NCBI GenBank assembly: GCA_003449195.1
Contig: DMID01000213.1
Span: forward strand, 1-16,510
Length of the DNA: 16,510 bases
Origin: Lysobacteraceae bacterium
GTDB lineage: Bacteria; Pseudomonadota; Gammaproteobacteria; Xanthomonadales; Xanthomonadaceae
Direction: 5' to 3'
Within the stretch, counting starts at the first letter, position 1. Each line of letters opens with the position of its first letter. Made by a program: the position numbers and the translations under genes. The notes beneath the pieces are model-generated. The model ran no database searches. It worked only from the letters and a program-made list of their open reading frames with translations, and had not been told where the DNA came from. This document shows positions 6,994 to 14,027 of the stretch, piece by piece.

Positions 6994-7383
6994 TCAGGGC
7001 ACGAAGCTCAATTCGTAGGACAGGTACAGCGGCGCACTGGCCGGGGCCGGCAGCGTGCGCTTGCGCAGGAACTTCTCCACACAGACCGCCAGCGGCGTAT
7101 CGCCCTTGCGCCAGCTGGCGGTGACGGCGCCTTGCGCATCCAGCCGGACCACGACGATGAAAGGCTCGGTACTGGCGCTGGGCATGGCGCAGGCCGCCAC
7201 GCCTTCGTCGAGCGCGGCAGACTGTGCCTGCCGGATGCGCATGGCCGCCTCGGCCGCCAGTGCGGCCTCGTCGCGGTCGGCCAGTGCCTTGGCCTGGGCG
7301 AAATCCAGTGGTGCCGGTTCGGCGGCGTCGGCAAGCGGAGCAAGCAGGGCCAGCAACAGCAGGCAAGGGCGGATGCGGGACAT
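6994..7383 (-). CDS. Small secreted protein, possible TonB-C-terminal-like fold
   Basis: I do not recognise a named family. The 129-residue product starts with a clear Sec signal peptide (MSRIR, hydrophobic core, cleavage near ADA at residue 20), so it is probably periplasmic. An Ala-rich helical segment covers about 25-60. The C-terminal half, from PFIVVVRLDAQGAV through CVEKFLRKRTLPAP to YELSFVP, alternates like the strand-helix-strand pattern of TonB-C-terminal or AgmX-type domains, where a residue following a variable sequence reports a conserved cysteine and a Pro. That is inference from pattern. Cys65 and Cys101 could form a disulfide. The ATG at 7383 gives the clean signal peptide; a TTG at 7410 would overlap the ABC gene. 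The gene begins 23 bases after the ABC exporter stop and is probably co-transcribed with it. Confidence 0.75.
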   Translation of the reverse strand: MSRIRPCLLLLALLAPLADAAEPAPLDFAQAKALADRDEAALAAEAAMRIRQAQSAALDEGVAACAMPSASTEPFIVVVRLDAQGAVTASWRKGDTPLAVCVEKFLRKRTLPAPASAPLYLSYELSFVP

Positions 7384-7406
7384 GGCGGGGACTCGGTCTG
7401 TGGAGT

Positions 7407-9278
7407 TCAACGATAGCCGGCGGCCTGCAGTTCGAAAAGCTCCGCATAGCGGCCGTGCTGGGCCATCAGTTCCTCGTGGCTGCCGCTGGCTTCGACCTTG
7501 CCGTCGGCCAGCACGAGGATGCGGTCGGCCATCCGCACCGAGGAAAACCGGTGCGAGATCAGGATGGCGGTGCGGCCGTGGGACAGGTCCTTGAAGCGGC
7601 GGAACACCTCGTACTCGGCCCGCGCATCCAGCGCCGCGGTGGGTTCGTCGAGGATCAGCACCTGCGCATCACGCATGTAGGCCCGGGCGATGGCGATTTT
7701 CTGCCATTGCCCGCCGGACAGGTCCACGCCGTCCTTGAACAGTTTGCCCAGGCGCTGCCCGTACCCGGCCGGCAGCCGCCCGATCACTTCGTCGGCAAGC
7801 CCGGCATGGGCCGCGGCCTCGATGCGTGCGGCATCGTCGCGCTGCTCGATGCGGCCCACCGCGATGTTGTCGGCGGCGCTGAAGTAGTAACGCACGAAGT
7901 CCTGGAAGATCACGCCCACGTGGGCACGCAGCTCGTCCACGTCGTAGTCGCGCAGGTCGTGCCCGTCCAGCAGCACGCGGCCTTCGTCCGGGTCATAGAG
8001 GCGGGCCAGCAGCTTCACCAGCGTGGTCTTGCCGGCGCCGTTCTCGCCGACCAGGGCCAGCACTTCGCCGGCCTTCAGGGTGAAGGACAGCCCGCGCACC
8101 GCCCAGCGTCGCGCGCCCGGATAGCGGTAGCCCACATTCTCGAAGACGAAGCCCTCGCGGATCGGCGACGGGAACGGCAGCGGATGCGACGGGGACAGGA
8201 TTTCCGGACGGATGCGGAAGAAAGAGAACAGGTCGTCCAGGTACAGCGCCTGCCCGGCGACGTCGGAAAAGCCGGACAACAGGCTTTCCAGCAGGCTGCG
8301 CAGGCGCAGGAACGAAGCCGACAGGAAGGTCAGGTCGCCGATGCTGAAATCCCCGCGCACCGTGCGCCAGGCGATCAGCGCGTAGGCGGCGTAATACCCA
8401 AGCGTGCCCAGCGCGGTCAGCACGCCGCCCCAGCCGGCGCGGCGCAGCGCGACCTTGCGGTTGGCCCGGTAGATCGACCACGCCAGCGTGCGGTAGCGAT
8501 CCACGAGGAAGCGCGCCAAGCCGAAGCTCTTGATCTCCTTGGTGTACTGCGCGCCGGCACCGAGCATGCGCAGGTAGTCCAATTCGCGCCGTTCCGGCGT
8601 CCACTGGAAATTGACCGCGTAGCTCTGCGCGTTGAAATGCCATTCGCCGACGAAGGCCGGCACCAGCGCGATCAGCAGCAGCACGATCAGCCACGGGGCG
8701 TAGACCATCAGGCCGACGGCGAAGCTGGCGATGGTGACCAATGACTGCACCTGCCCGAGCAGCTGGCTCAGCAGCGGGCTGCGCCCGGCGATCTGGCGGC
8801 GGGCACGGTCCAGCTTGTCCTGCAGGTCCGGGTCTTCGAAGTCTTCCAGGTCCAGCTCGGCCGCATGTTCCATCAGGCGCACGCTGGTGCGGTTGGAGTA
8901 CAGCTCGGACAGCAGCGAATCGACCAGGGTGACCACCCGGCCCAGCAGGTCCGAAGCGACGGCCAGCGCGAATTCCGCAGCCAGCAACTTCGCCAGCAAG
9001 GCCAACTGGCCCGAATGCCACCAGGCCGACAGGGACACATCGGGCAGATGGAGGCCCGACAGCCGCACCACTTCGTCGACGATCAGCTTGCCGACGTACA
9101 ACGTGGCCACCGGCAGCAGCGCCCGCACCAGGCGCAGGCCGAGCGTGGCCAGCAACAGGGTCTTGCTGGTCTGCCAGATGCTCGCGATGAAGGGCGGCAG
9201 GTTGCCCAGCGCGGCGAAGCGCTGGCGCAGGTCGAGGGGCGGTGCGGGTTCCGGATGCCTCCGGGAAGAGGTGGGCAT
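7407..9278 (-). CDS. ABC transporter, fused permease and ATPase (exporter type)
   Basis: A half-transporter of 623 residues with an N-terminal transmembrane domain and a C-terminal ATPase, which would work as a homodimer or with an unseen partner. Hydrophobic segments occur near residues 40-62, 92-115, 179-209 (two helices) and 285-330. The ATPase domain (about 375-623) has Walker A GENGAGKT (411-418), the Q-loop Gln459, signature LSGGQ (520-524), Walker B VLILDE (540-545) and the H-loop His576, so it should be active. The substrate cannot be inferred; lipid, peptide or drug export are all possible. I chose the ATG at 9278 because the longer frame would run into the fumarase gene and has a low-complexity Arg/Cys/Pro composition. 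No strong ribosome site is visible. The gene is divergent from the fumarase gene and heads a same-strand run with the small secreted protein and fpr. Confidence 0.92.
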   Translation of the reverse strand: MPTSSRRHPEPAPPLDLRQRFAALGNLPPFIASIWQTSKTLLLATLGLRLVRALLPVATLYVGKLIVDEVVRLSGLHLPDVSLSAWWHSGQLALLAKLLAAEFALAVASDLLGRVVTLVDSLLSELYSNRTSVRLMEHAAELDLEDFEDPDLQDKLDRARRQIAGRSPLLSQLLGQVQSLVTIASFAVGLMVYAPWLIVLLLIALVPAFVGEWHFNAQSYAVNFQWTPERRELDYLRMLGAGAQYTKEIKSFGLARFLVDRYRTLAWSIYRANRKVALRRAGWGGVLTALGTLGYYAAYALIAWRTVRGDFSIGDLTFLSASFLRLRSLLESLLSGFSDVAGQALYLDDLFSFFRIRPEILSPSHPLPFPSPIREGFVFENVGYRYPGARRWAVRGLSFTLKAGEVLALVGENGAGKTTLVKLLARLYDPDEGRVLLDGHDLRDYDVDELRAHVGVIFQDFVRYYFSAADNIAVGRIEQRDDAARIEAAAHAGLADEVIGRLPAGYGQRLGKLFKDGVDLSGGQWQKIAIARAYMRDAQVLILDEPTAALDARAEYEVFRRFKDLSHGRTAILISHRFSSVRMADRILVLADGKVEASGSHEELMAQHGRYAELFELQAAGYR

Positions 9279-9322
9279 GCGCCAGGGCCGGCATCGGCAG
9301 GGGGGGCAGCATGCCACAGCCG

Positions 9323-9344
9323 GGCATCGGCTTCCGTCGATGCC
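9323..9344. repeat. Inverted repeat in the ABC exporter-fumarase divergent region
   Basis: GGCATCG (9323-9329) and CGATGCC (9338-9344) can form a 7-bp stem with an 8-base loop in the 152-base divergent intergenic region. A related GGCATCGG occurs at about 9290. It could be an operator or chance in GC-rich DNA. Confidence 0.3.
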
Positions 9345-9385
9345 GGGTTCCGCATCGCCGCCGCGGCCGGCCCGGCGCGAAGGAT

Positions 9386-9391
9386 TAGAAT
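9386..9391 (+). promoter_or_regulatory. -10-like hexamer TAGAAT before the fumarase gene
   Basis: TAGAAT lies 39 bases before the GTG start at 9431. It stands out as AT-rich in a strongly GC-rich intergenic stretch. No consensus -35 is apparent. The overlapping minus-strand TCTAAT could serve the divergent ABC gene. Confidence 0.45.
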
Positions 9392-9430
9392 GCTCCGGTT
9401 CCCTTTCCCACAGCCAGCAACGAGCCCGCA

Positions 9431-10978
9431 GTGAGCCAGTCCAACGCCAGTGCGTCGCCTGCACGCCCGATCAAGCAGGAAGACCTCATCCAGTCCGTCG
9501 CCGATGCCCTGCAGTACATCAGCTACTACCACCCGGTGGACTACATCAAGAACCTCGCCGCCGCCTACGAGCGCGAGGAGAGCCCGGCCGCCAAGGACGC
9601 CATTGCCCAGATCCTGATCAACTCGCGCATGGCCGCCGAAGGCCACCGCCCGATCTGCCAGGACACCGGCATCGTCACCGTGTTCCTGAAGGTGGGCATG
9701 GACGTGCGCTGGGAGGGCTTCACCGGCTCGCTGGAAGACGCCGTCAACGAGGGCGTGCGCCGCGCCTACAACGACCCGGACAACAAGCTGCGCGCCTCGG
9801 TGCTGCGCGACCCGGCCGGCAAGCGCCAGAACACCAAGGACAACACGCCGGCCGTGATCAACATCTCGATCGTCCCGGGCGCTACAGTTGACGTGATCGT
9901 CGCCGCCAAGGGCGGCGGTTCGGAGGCCAAGAGCAAGTTCGTGATGCTCAATCCATCCGATTCCATCGTCGACTGGGTGCTCAAGACCGTGCCGACCATG
10001 GGCGCCGGCTGGTGCCCGCCGGGCATGCTCGGCATCGGCATCGGCGGCACCGCCGAGAAGGCGATGCTGATGGCCAAGGAAGCGCTGATGGAGCCGATCG
10101 ACATCGTCGACCTGCAGGCGCGTGGCGCATCCAACCGCGCCGAGGAACTGCGTCTGGAACTGTACGAGAAGGTCAACGCGCTGGGCATCGGCGCGCAGGG
10201 CCTGGGCGGCCTGACCACGGTGTTGGACATCAAGGTCAAGGATTACCCGACCCACGCCGCCAATCTGCCGGTGGCGATGATCCCCAACTGCGCGGCCACC
10301 CGCCATGCGCACTTCACGCTGGACGGTTCCGGCCCGGTCGCACTCGACCCGCCCTCGCTGGAAGACTGGCCGAAGCTGACCTACAACCCGGCCAATGCCC
10401 GCCGCGTGGACCTGGACACGCTGACCAAGGCCGACGTGGCCGCCTTCAAACCGGGTGAAGTGCTGCTGCTCAACGGCAAGCTGCTGACCGGCCGCGACGC
10501 CGCGCACAAGCGCATGGTGGACATGCTGAACAAGGGCGAGACGTTGCCGGTGGACTTCACCAACCGCTTCATCTACTACGTCGGCCCGGTGGACCCGGTA
10601 CGCGACGAAGTGGTGGGCCCGGCCGGCCCCACCACCGCCACCCGCATGGACAAGTTCACCCGGCAGATGCTGGAGCAGACCGGCCTGATCGGCATGGTCG
10701 GCAAGGCCGAGCGCGGCCCGACGGCCATCGACGCCATCCGCGACAACAAGGCCGTATACCTGATGGCGGTGGGTGGCGCGGCCTATCTGGTGTCCAAAGC
10801 GATCAAGTCCAGTAAGGTGCTGGCGTTCGCCGATCTGGGCATGGAGGCGATCTACGAGTTCGAGGTCAAGGACATGCCGGTCACCGTCGCCGTGGACAGC
10901 ACCGGCACCTCGGTGCACAAGACCGGGCCGCGCGAATGGCAGGCGAAGATCGGCAAGATCCCGGTGGTGGTCGAGTAA
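9431..10978 (+). CDS. fumA: Fumarate hydratase, class I ([4Fe-4S])
   Basis: This enzyme hydrates fumarate to (S)-malate in the TCA cycle in the cytoplasm, using an oxygen-sensitive [4Fe-4S] cluster. The 515-residue protein is a fused alpha plus beta class I fumarase; the E. coli enzymes have about 548 residues. The three cluster cysteines are evident: Cys76 in PICQDTG, Cys195 in GWCPPG and Cys287 in PNCAATRH. The C-terminal beta domain (about 335-510) contains GPTTATRMDKFT. Translation begins at GTG 9431, with only a weak upstream ribosome site. A TTDA-type tartrate dehydratase is less likely because the subunits are fused. The gene is divergent from the ABC exporter and closes with a hairpin at 11020-11044. 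Loss of this cluster under superoxide links it to the peroxidases and Fpr nearby, but that link is contextual only. Confidence 0.97.
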   Translation: MSQSNASASPARPIKQEDLIQSVADALQYISYYHPVDYIKNLAAAYEREESPAAKDAIAQILINSRMAAEGHRPICQDTGIVTVFLKVGMDVRWEGFTGSLEDAVNEGVRRAYNDPDNKLRASVLRDPAGKRQNTKDNTPAVINISIVPGATVDVIVAAKGGGSEAKSKFVMLNPSDSIVDWVLKTVPTMGAGWCPPGMLGIGIGGTAEKAMLMAKEALMEPIDIVDLQARGASNRAEELRLELYEKVNALGIGAQGLGGLTTVLDIKVKDYPTHAANLPVAMIPNCAATRHAHFTLDGSGPVALDPPSLEDWPKLTYNPANARRVDLDTLTKADVAAFKPGEVLLLNGKLLTGRDAAHKRMVDMLNKGETLPVDFTNRFIYYVGPVDPVRDEVVGPAGPTTATRMDKFTRQMLEQTGLIGMVGKAERGPTAIDAIRDNKAVYLMAVGGAAYLVSKAIKSSKVLAFADLGMEAIYEFEVKDMPVTVAVDSTGTSVHKTGPREWQAKIGKIPVVVE

Positions 10979-11019
10979 GCGCCGCGGGGCGGCCCGCGAC
11001 CGAGCCGCGTTGCCACGCG

Positions 11020-11044
11020 TGAAGCCGCCGTTTCGGCGGCTTCA
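11020..11044 (+). terminator. Terminator hairpin after the fumarase gene
   Basis: TGAAGCCGCCG (11020-11030) and CGGCGGCTTCA (11034-11044) form a perfect 11-bp stem with a TTT loop, 42 bases beyond the fumarase stop, followed by gcgttt rather than a full T-run. It separates fumarase from the redox cluster. Confidence 0.7.
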
Positions 11045-11056
11045 GCGTTTCCGGCG

Positions 11057-11062
11057 TATGGT
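11057..11062 (+). promoter_or_regulatory. -10-like hexamer TATGGT before the peroxiredoxin gene
   Basis: TATGGT lies 28 bases before the ATG at 11091, just after the fumarase terminator hairpin. It is four of six to TATAAT, and no clear -35 is seen. Confidence 0.3.
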
Positions 11063-11090
11063 CAGCTCTGGCCCAACGACATTGCCCGCC

Positions 11091-11573
11091 ATGTCCGACG
11101 ACGCGCCTTCCCGCATTCTTCCCGCCGGCACGCCGGCGCCCGGTTTCACCCTCGATGCCACGCCGGACCAGACTCTCTCGCTGGCCGAATTGCGCGGCAA
11201 TCCGGTCGTGCTGGTGTTCTATCCGGCCGATTGGAGCGCGGTATGCGGCGACGAGCTGGCCGTGTTCAACCAGGCCTTGCCGATGCTGCGCAAGGACAAG
11301 GCCGTGGTGCTCGGCATTTCCGTGGACAGCGTCTGGTGCCACCAGGCCTACCGCGAATCGCGCCAGCTGCATTTCGACCTGCTGGCCGACTTCGAACCCA
11401 AAGGCGCGGTGGCCCGCCTGTACGGGGCTTACGATGAGGGACACGGGTGCTGCAAGCGGGCCTTGTTCGTGATCGATCGCGACGGCGTCATCGCCTGGAG
11501 CCATCTGTCGCCGATGGCAGTCAACCCCGGTGTCGATGGCGTGCTCGATGCGCTGGAGGCGCTGCCCGCATGA
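11091..11573 (+). CDS. Peroxiredoxin (AhpC/TSA, redoxin domain)
   Basis: The 160-residue cytoplasmic protein has a thioredoxin-like peroxiredoxin fold and should reduce peroxides. The active site FYPADWSAVC carries peroxidatic Cys52, with Pro45 and Ser49 in the conserved PxxxS/TxxC pattern. The catalytic arginine is probably Arg123 in CKRALFVID. Three further cysteines are notable: Cys83 in SVWCHQAY and the adjacent pair Cys120-Cys121. Any of these could be a resolving cysteine; they argue against a strict one-Cys AhpE-type enzyme, although overall the sequence looks AhpE/BCP-like. I chose the ATG at 11091 because the extended frame upstream overlaps the fumarase gene. Its TGA overlaps the ATG of the next gene (ATGA at 11570-11573), so the two are translationally coupled and probably partners. 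The ribosome site is weak. Confidence 0.93.
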   Translation: MSDDAPSRILPAGTPAPGFTLDATPDQTLSLAELRGNPVVLVFYPADWSAVCGDELAVFNQALPMLRKDKAVVLGISVDSVWCHQAYRESRQLHFDLLADFEPKGAVARLYGAYDEGHGCCKRALFVIDRDGVIAWSHLSPMAVNPGVDGVLDALEALPA

Positions 11574-12115
11574 GCCTGAAAATTCCGGTGGGGCCGCACG
11601 ACCACGTGCAGGGATCGACGCATGCCCCCGTGGTGCTGGTCGAATACGGCGATTACCAATGCCCCGCCTGCGGCGGTGTCGAGCCGCTGGTCAAACGGCT
11701 TCGGCAACGCTTCGGCGACGGCTTGTGCCTGGTGTTCCGCAATTTCCCGTTGTCGGACATGCACCCGCAGGCCTTGCCGGCCGCCATCGTCGCGGAAGTG
11801 GCGGCCCGCCACGGCCGGTTCTGGGAAGCGCACGACGTGCTTTACGCCAACCAGAACGTGCTGGGCGTGGAGCTGTACGAGCAGATCGCGCAGTCGCTGG
11901 GCATTTCCGCCGATGCGCTGAGCACGGCAATGGACGGCGGCCCGGAAGCGCGCCGCATCGAGGCCGATTTCGAAGGCGGCATCCGCAGCGGCGTCAATGG
12001 CACGCCGTGCTTTTTCGTCAACGGGCAGCGCTTCGTGTCGCAGGCCGGGTTCGAGGAACTGTTCGACCTGATCGCCGACATGATCGATGGGCAAGCCGGG
12101 CCGGTGCCCGGCTAG
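11570..12115 (+). CDS. DsbA-like thioredoxin-fold protein (cytoplasmic)
   Basis: The 181-residue protein has a thioredoxin fold with an inserted helical domain, as in DsbA/FrnE/Thioredoxin_4 proteins. The redox centre is CPAC (31-34) in VEYGDYQCPACGG. The cis-proline loop is GVNGTPCFFVNG with Pro146. No signal peptide is present, so unlike DsbA it should remain in the cytoplasm. The start overlaps the preceding peroxiredoxin stop by four bases (ATGA), strong evidence of translational coupling. A reasonable inference is that this protein reduces or otherwise recycles the peroxiredoxin. Cys147, directly after the cis-proline, is unusual because most relatives have Thr or Ala there, and it could alter reactivity. 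Similar domains also occur fused to NhaA antiporters or as arsenate or disulfide reductases. The family is certain and the partner role is inferred. Confidence 0.92.
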   Translation: MSLKIPVGPHDHVQGSTHAPVVLVEYGDYQCPACGGVEPLVKRLRQRFGDGLCLVFRNFPLSDMHPQALPAAIVAEVAARHGRFWEAHDVLYANQNVLGVELYEQIAQSLGISADALSTAMDGGPEARRIEADFEGGIRSGVNGTPCFFVNGQRFVSQAGFEELFDLIADMIDGQAGPVPG

Positions 12116-12118
12116 ACT
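12113..12118 (+). promoter_or_regulatory. -10-like hexamer TAGACT before the GST gene
   Basis: TAGACT includes the TAG stop codon of the preceding gene and lies 32 bases before the GST ATG at 12151. It is identical to the element before the lipoprotein gene at 1155 and suggests the GST can be transcribed separately. Confidence 0.4.
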
Positions 12119-12150
12119 TTCCCCACCTTGATGCCTGTCCGGAGCGCGCA

Positions 12151-12786
12151 ATGTCGGTTGTCCTGTACGGTTCGCCCAGCACCGCGTCACTGGTGGTCCA
12201 TTGGTTGCTGCTCGAACTGGATGTCCCGTTCCAGTTGCACTTGCTGGATTTCGACCGGCGCGAGCAGAAGTCGCCCGAATATCTGGCCCTGAATCCGGCC
12301 GGCCGCGTGCCCACGCTGGTCATCGACGGCCAGGTGCTGACCGAGGCCGCGGCGATTTCGCTCCATCTGGCCGACCTGCATCCGGGCAGCGGCCTGCTGC
12401 CGGCTCCCGGCACGCCTGCGCGGGCGCAGGCCTATCGCTGGATGTTCTTCTGCGCCAACACCTTGCAGCCGGCATACCGGGCATGGTTCTACCCGGACGA
12501 GCCGGCCGGTGCCGGGCTGGAGGAACACGTCCGGCGGCAGGCGCGCATGCAGATCGAATCCGCCTGGCAGCAGGTATCGGACCATCTGCTTGCGCACGGC
12601 CCGCAGCTGCTCGGCGAACCGCTGTCCGTCGCCGATTTCATGATGACGATGATGATGCGCTGGTCGCGCAACATGCCGCGGCCCAGCGATGACTGGCCGG
12701 TGTTGAAGGCGTTTGCGCAGCGGATGAAGGCGCGTCCGGCGTTTGCCGAGGTTTATCGCCGCGAAGGCATCACCGACTGGACCTGA
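12151..12786 (+). CDS. Glutathione S-transferase family protein
   Basis: The 211-residue protein has the two-domain GST layout: an N-terminal thioredoxin-like glutathione-binding domain (1-80) and a helical C-terminal domain (about 90-205). Family marks include NPAGRVPTL (48-56) with cis-Pro54 and LTEAAAI (63-69), where Glu65 contacts the glutathione gamma-glutamyl group. Ala66 replaces the Ser found in many classes. The catalytic position near the N-terminus lies in YGSPSTAS, so it would be a Ser or Thr rather than the beta-class Cys. SVADFMMTMMMRW (157-169) is the conserved N-capping region of the core helix. GGAG at 12141-12144 lies six bases before the ATG. It follows the peroxiredoxin/DsbA-like pair by 35 bases, consistent with a thiol detoxification cluster. 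The substrate is unknown. Confidence 0.93.
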   Translation: MSVVLYGSPSTASLVVHWLLLELDVPFQLHLLDFDRREQKSPEYLALNPAGRVPTLVIDGQVLTEAAAISLHLADLHPGSGLLPAPGTPARAQAYRWMFFCANTLQPAYRAWFYPDEPAGAGLEEHVRRQARMQIESAWQQVSDHLLAHGPQLLGEPLSVADFMMTMMMRWSRNMPRPSDDWPVLKAFAQRMKARPAFAEVYRREGITDWT

Positions 12787-12800
12787 GCCGGCCCCAGCGC

Positions 12801-12835
12801 CGCGGGTCCGCTCCGTCGATCAGGGCGGACACGCG
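12801..12835. terminator. Hairpin between convergent GST and pldA genes
   Basis: CGCG (12801-12804) and GTCCGC (12806-12811) pair with GCGGAC (12825-12830) and CGCG (12832-12835), giving ten base pairs interrupted by one G-A mismatch, with a 13-base loop. It occupies most of the 61-base convergent gap. No T-run is present. Probable bidirectional terminator. Confidence 0.5.
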
Positions 12836-12847
12836 CTTGGCGGATGC

Positions 12848-14011
12848 TCAGTACCACTCCAGCAGCGAGATGCCCAGGCCCACGTAGGTGGCGCGGTGGT
12901 TGTAGTCGATCATGCTCTCGCCGTAACCGTCGAATATCTGGAGGTGGCCACGCAGCAGGTTGTTGATCGGGAAGCCCCAGTCCAGCTGCACGGCGCCATG
13001 GGCACGGTCGCCGCCGCGGAACGAATGCCGCGCCATCAGCGCGACCTCGTGCCCGTCCTTGTGCCACACCAGTGTGGCATCGCCGCGGCCGATGTAATCG
13101 TCGATGTGCGGGTTGTTGTCGTCCTTGCTGTCTTCCTTGATGCGGTACCACGGCCGCAGCATCAGCGCCCAGTCGCCGCGATCCAGGCCGATGTCGAAGA
13201 TCACCCGGTTCCAGCTGCGCGAGAGCGGGTCGCTCTGGCCGTTGGACTGGTGGTTCAGGCCGACCCCGAACAGGCGTCCGCGCCAGCCCAGCAAGCTGTA
13301 GTTGTTGCGGAACACCAGCATGGCTTCCGGTTCGTAGTTGGTCTCGCGGAACGGCCGCGAGGTGGCGCTGTTGTAGGCCTGCCAGCGCGAACTCTGGGTA
13401 TAGCCGACCCACACGTCGCCGTTGTCGCCAAACAGGTTTTCCGCCACCTTGGTCTTGAAGCTCAGCTGGAATTTCAGCTCGGTGCTGTCCAGCTCGCGGC
13501 TTTCGGTCACGGTGTTCTGCGGATTGAGCGAAGCGGGGAAGTCGTTGCGCTTGCTCGTCCAGAACACCGGAAACAGGTAGACCGGCTTGTAGGCGCGCAA
13601 CTGGAACGTGCCCAGCTTGGAGTCCTTGGCCAGCTCCCAGCGGCTGTCCAGCAACGAGCCCTTGCCGGCATTGGCAATGGCATCGCGCTGATCGTCGTGC
13701 ACGAAGAACGGGGTATCGCTGTCCTGCGGGGCCTGCTTTTTGCCGGCCGATGCGGGCATCGCGTCGAGCCTGGCCTTGGCCTTGTCGGCGGCGGAATCGG
13801 CGGCCTGCGGGCTGGCGGCCTGGCGGCCGACGGCCTTGTCGTAGCAGACCAGCCGATCGGCATCGCTGCTGATGGCGGCACAGGCCTCGGGCTTGGCCGT
13901 TGCAGCGGCATCGTCGGAGACGGAAGACTGCGCTGCGGCATCGGTGGTGGCGGCAAGCGCAAGCATCAATGCGCAACAGGGCAGGGCGGTGGTGCGATCG
14001 ATCGGGGTCAT
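12848..14011 (-). CDS. pldA: Outer-membrane phospholipase A (OMPLA)
   Basis: OMPLA hydrolyses phospholipids that appear in the outer leaflet of the outer membrane. The catalytic block GLNHQSNGQSDPLSRSWN (251-268) contains His254, Ser256 and Asn268, all at a constant offset of 112 from E. coli His142, Ser144 and Asn156. The barrel motifs YKPVYLFP (141-148), YTQSSRWQAYN (204-214) and SRPFRETNYEPE (218-229) are present, and the chain ends in the aromatic LLEWY expected for BAM-dependent assembly. With 387 residues it is about 100 longer than the E. coli enzyme (289). After the signal peptide (about residue 27) there is a roughly 70-residue Ala/Lys-rich periplasmic extension with Cys44 and Cys56 in a CAAI...RLVCYD motif. 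It lies 16 bases downstream of the DUF456 gene and is probably co-transcribed with it. Confidence 0.96.
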   Translation of the reverse strand: MTPIDRTTALPCCALMLALAATTDAAAQSSVSDDAAATAKPEACAAISSDADRLVCYDKAVGRQAASPQAADSAADKAKARLDAMPASAGKKQAPQDSDTPFFVHDDQRDAIANAGKGSLLDSRWELAKDSKLGTFQLRAYKPVYLFPVFWTSKRNDFPASLNPQNTVTESRELDSTELKFQLSFKTKVAENLFGDNGDVWVGYTQSSRWQAYNSATSRPFRETNYEPEAMLVFRNNYSLLGWRGRLFGVGLNHQSNGQSDPLSRSWNRVIFDIGLDRGDWALMLRPWYRIKEDSKDDNNPHIDDYIGRGDATLVWHKDGHEVALMARHSFRGGDRAHGAVQLDWGFPINNLLRGHLQIFDGYGESMIDYNHRATYVGLGISLLEWY

Positions 14012-14027
14012 CGTTGTCCGGGGAAGG

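Noticed and set aside
7224..8744. Open frame of 506 codons on the plus strand
   Set aside because: Antisense to the ABC exporter, whose Walker A, signature and Walker B motifs fix the real strand and frame.
9279..9430. Small gene or RNA in the divergent ABC-fumarase gap
   Set aside because: Only 152 bases, no supported frame; it contains promoter-like and inverted-repeat sequence but no convincing RNA gene structure.
9083..10918. Open frame of 611 codons on the minus strand
   Set aside because: Antisense to the fumarase gene, His/Arg/Gly-rich composition without motifs; fumarase on the plus strand is unambiguous.
11091..12786. Horizontally acquired detoxification island
   Set aside because: No transposase, integrase, tRNA, direct repeats or shift in base composition; the genes look native.
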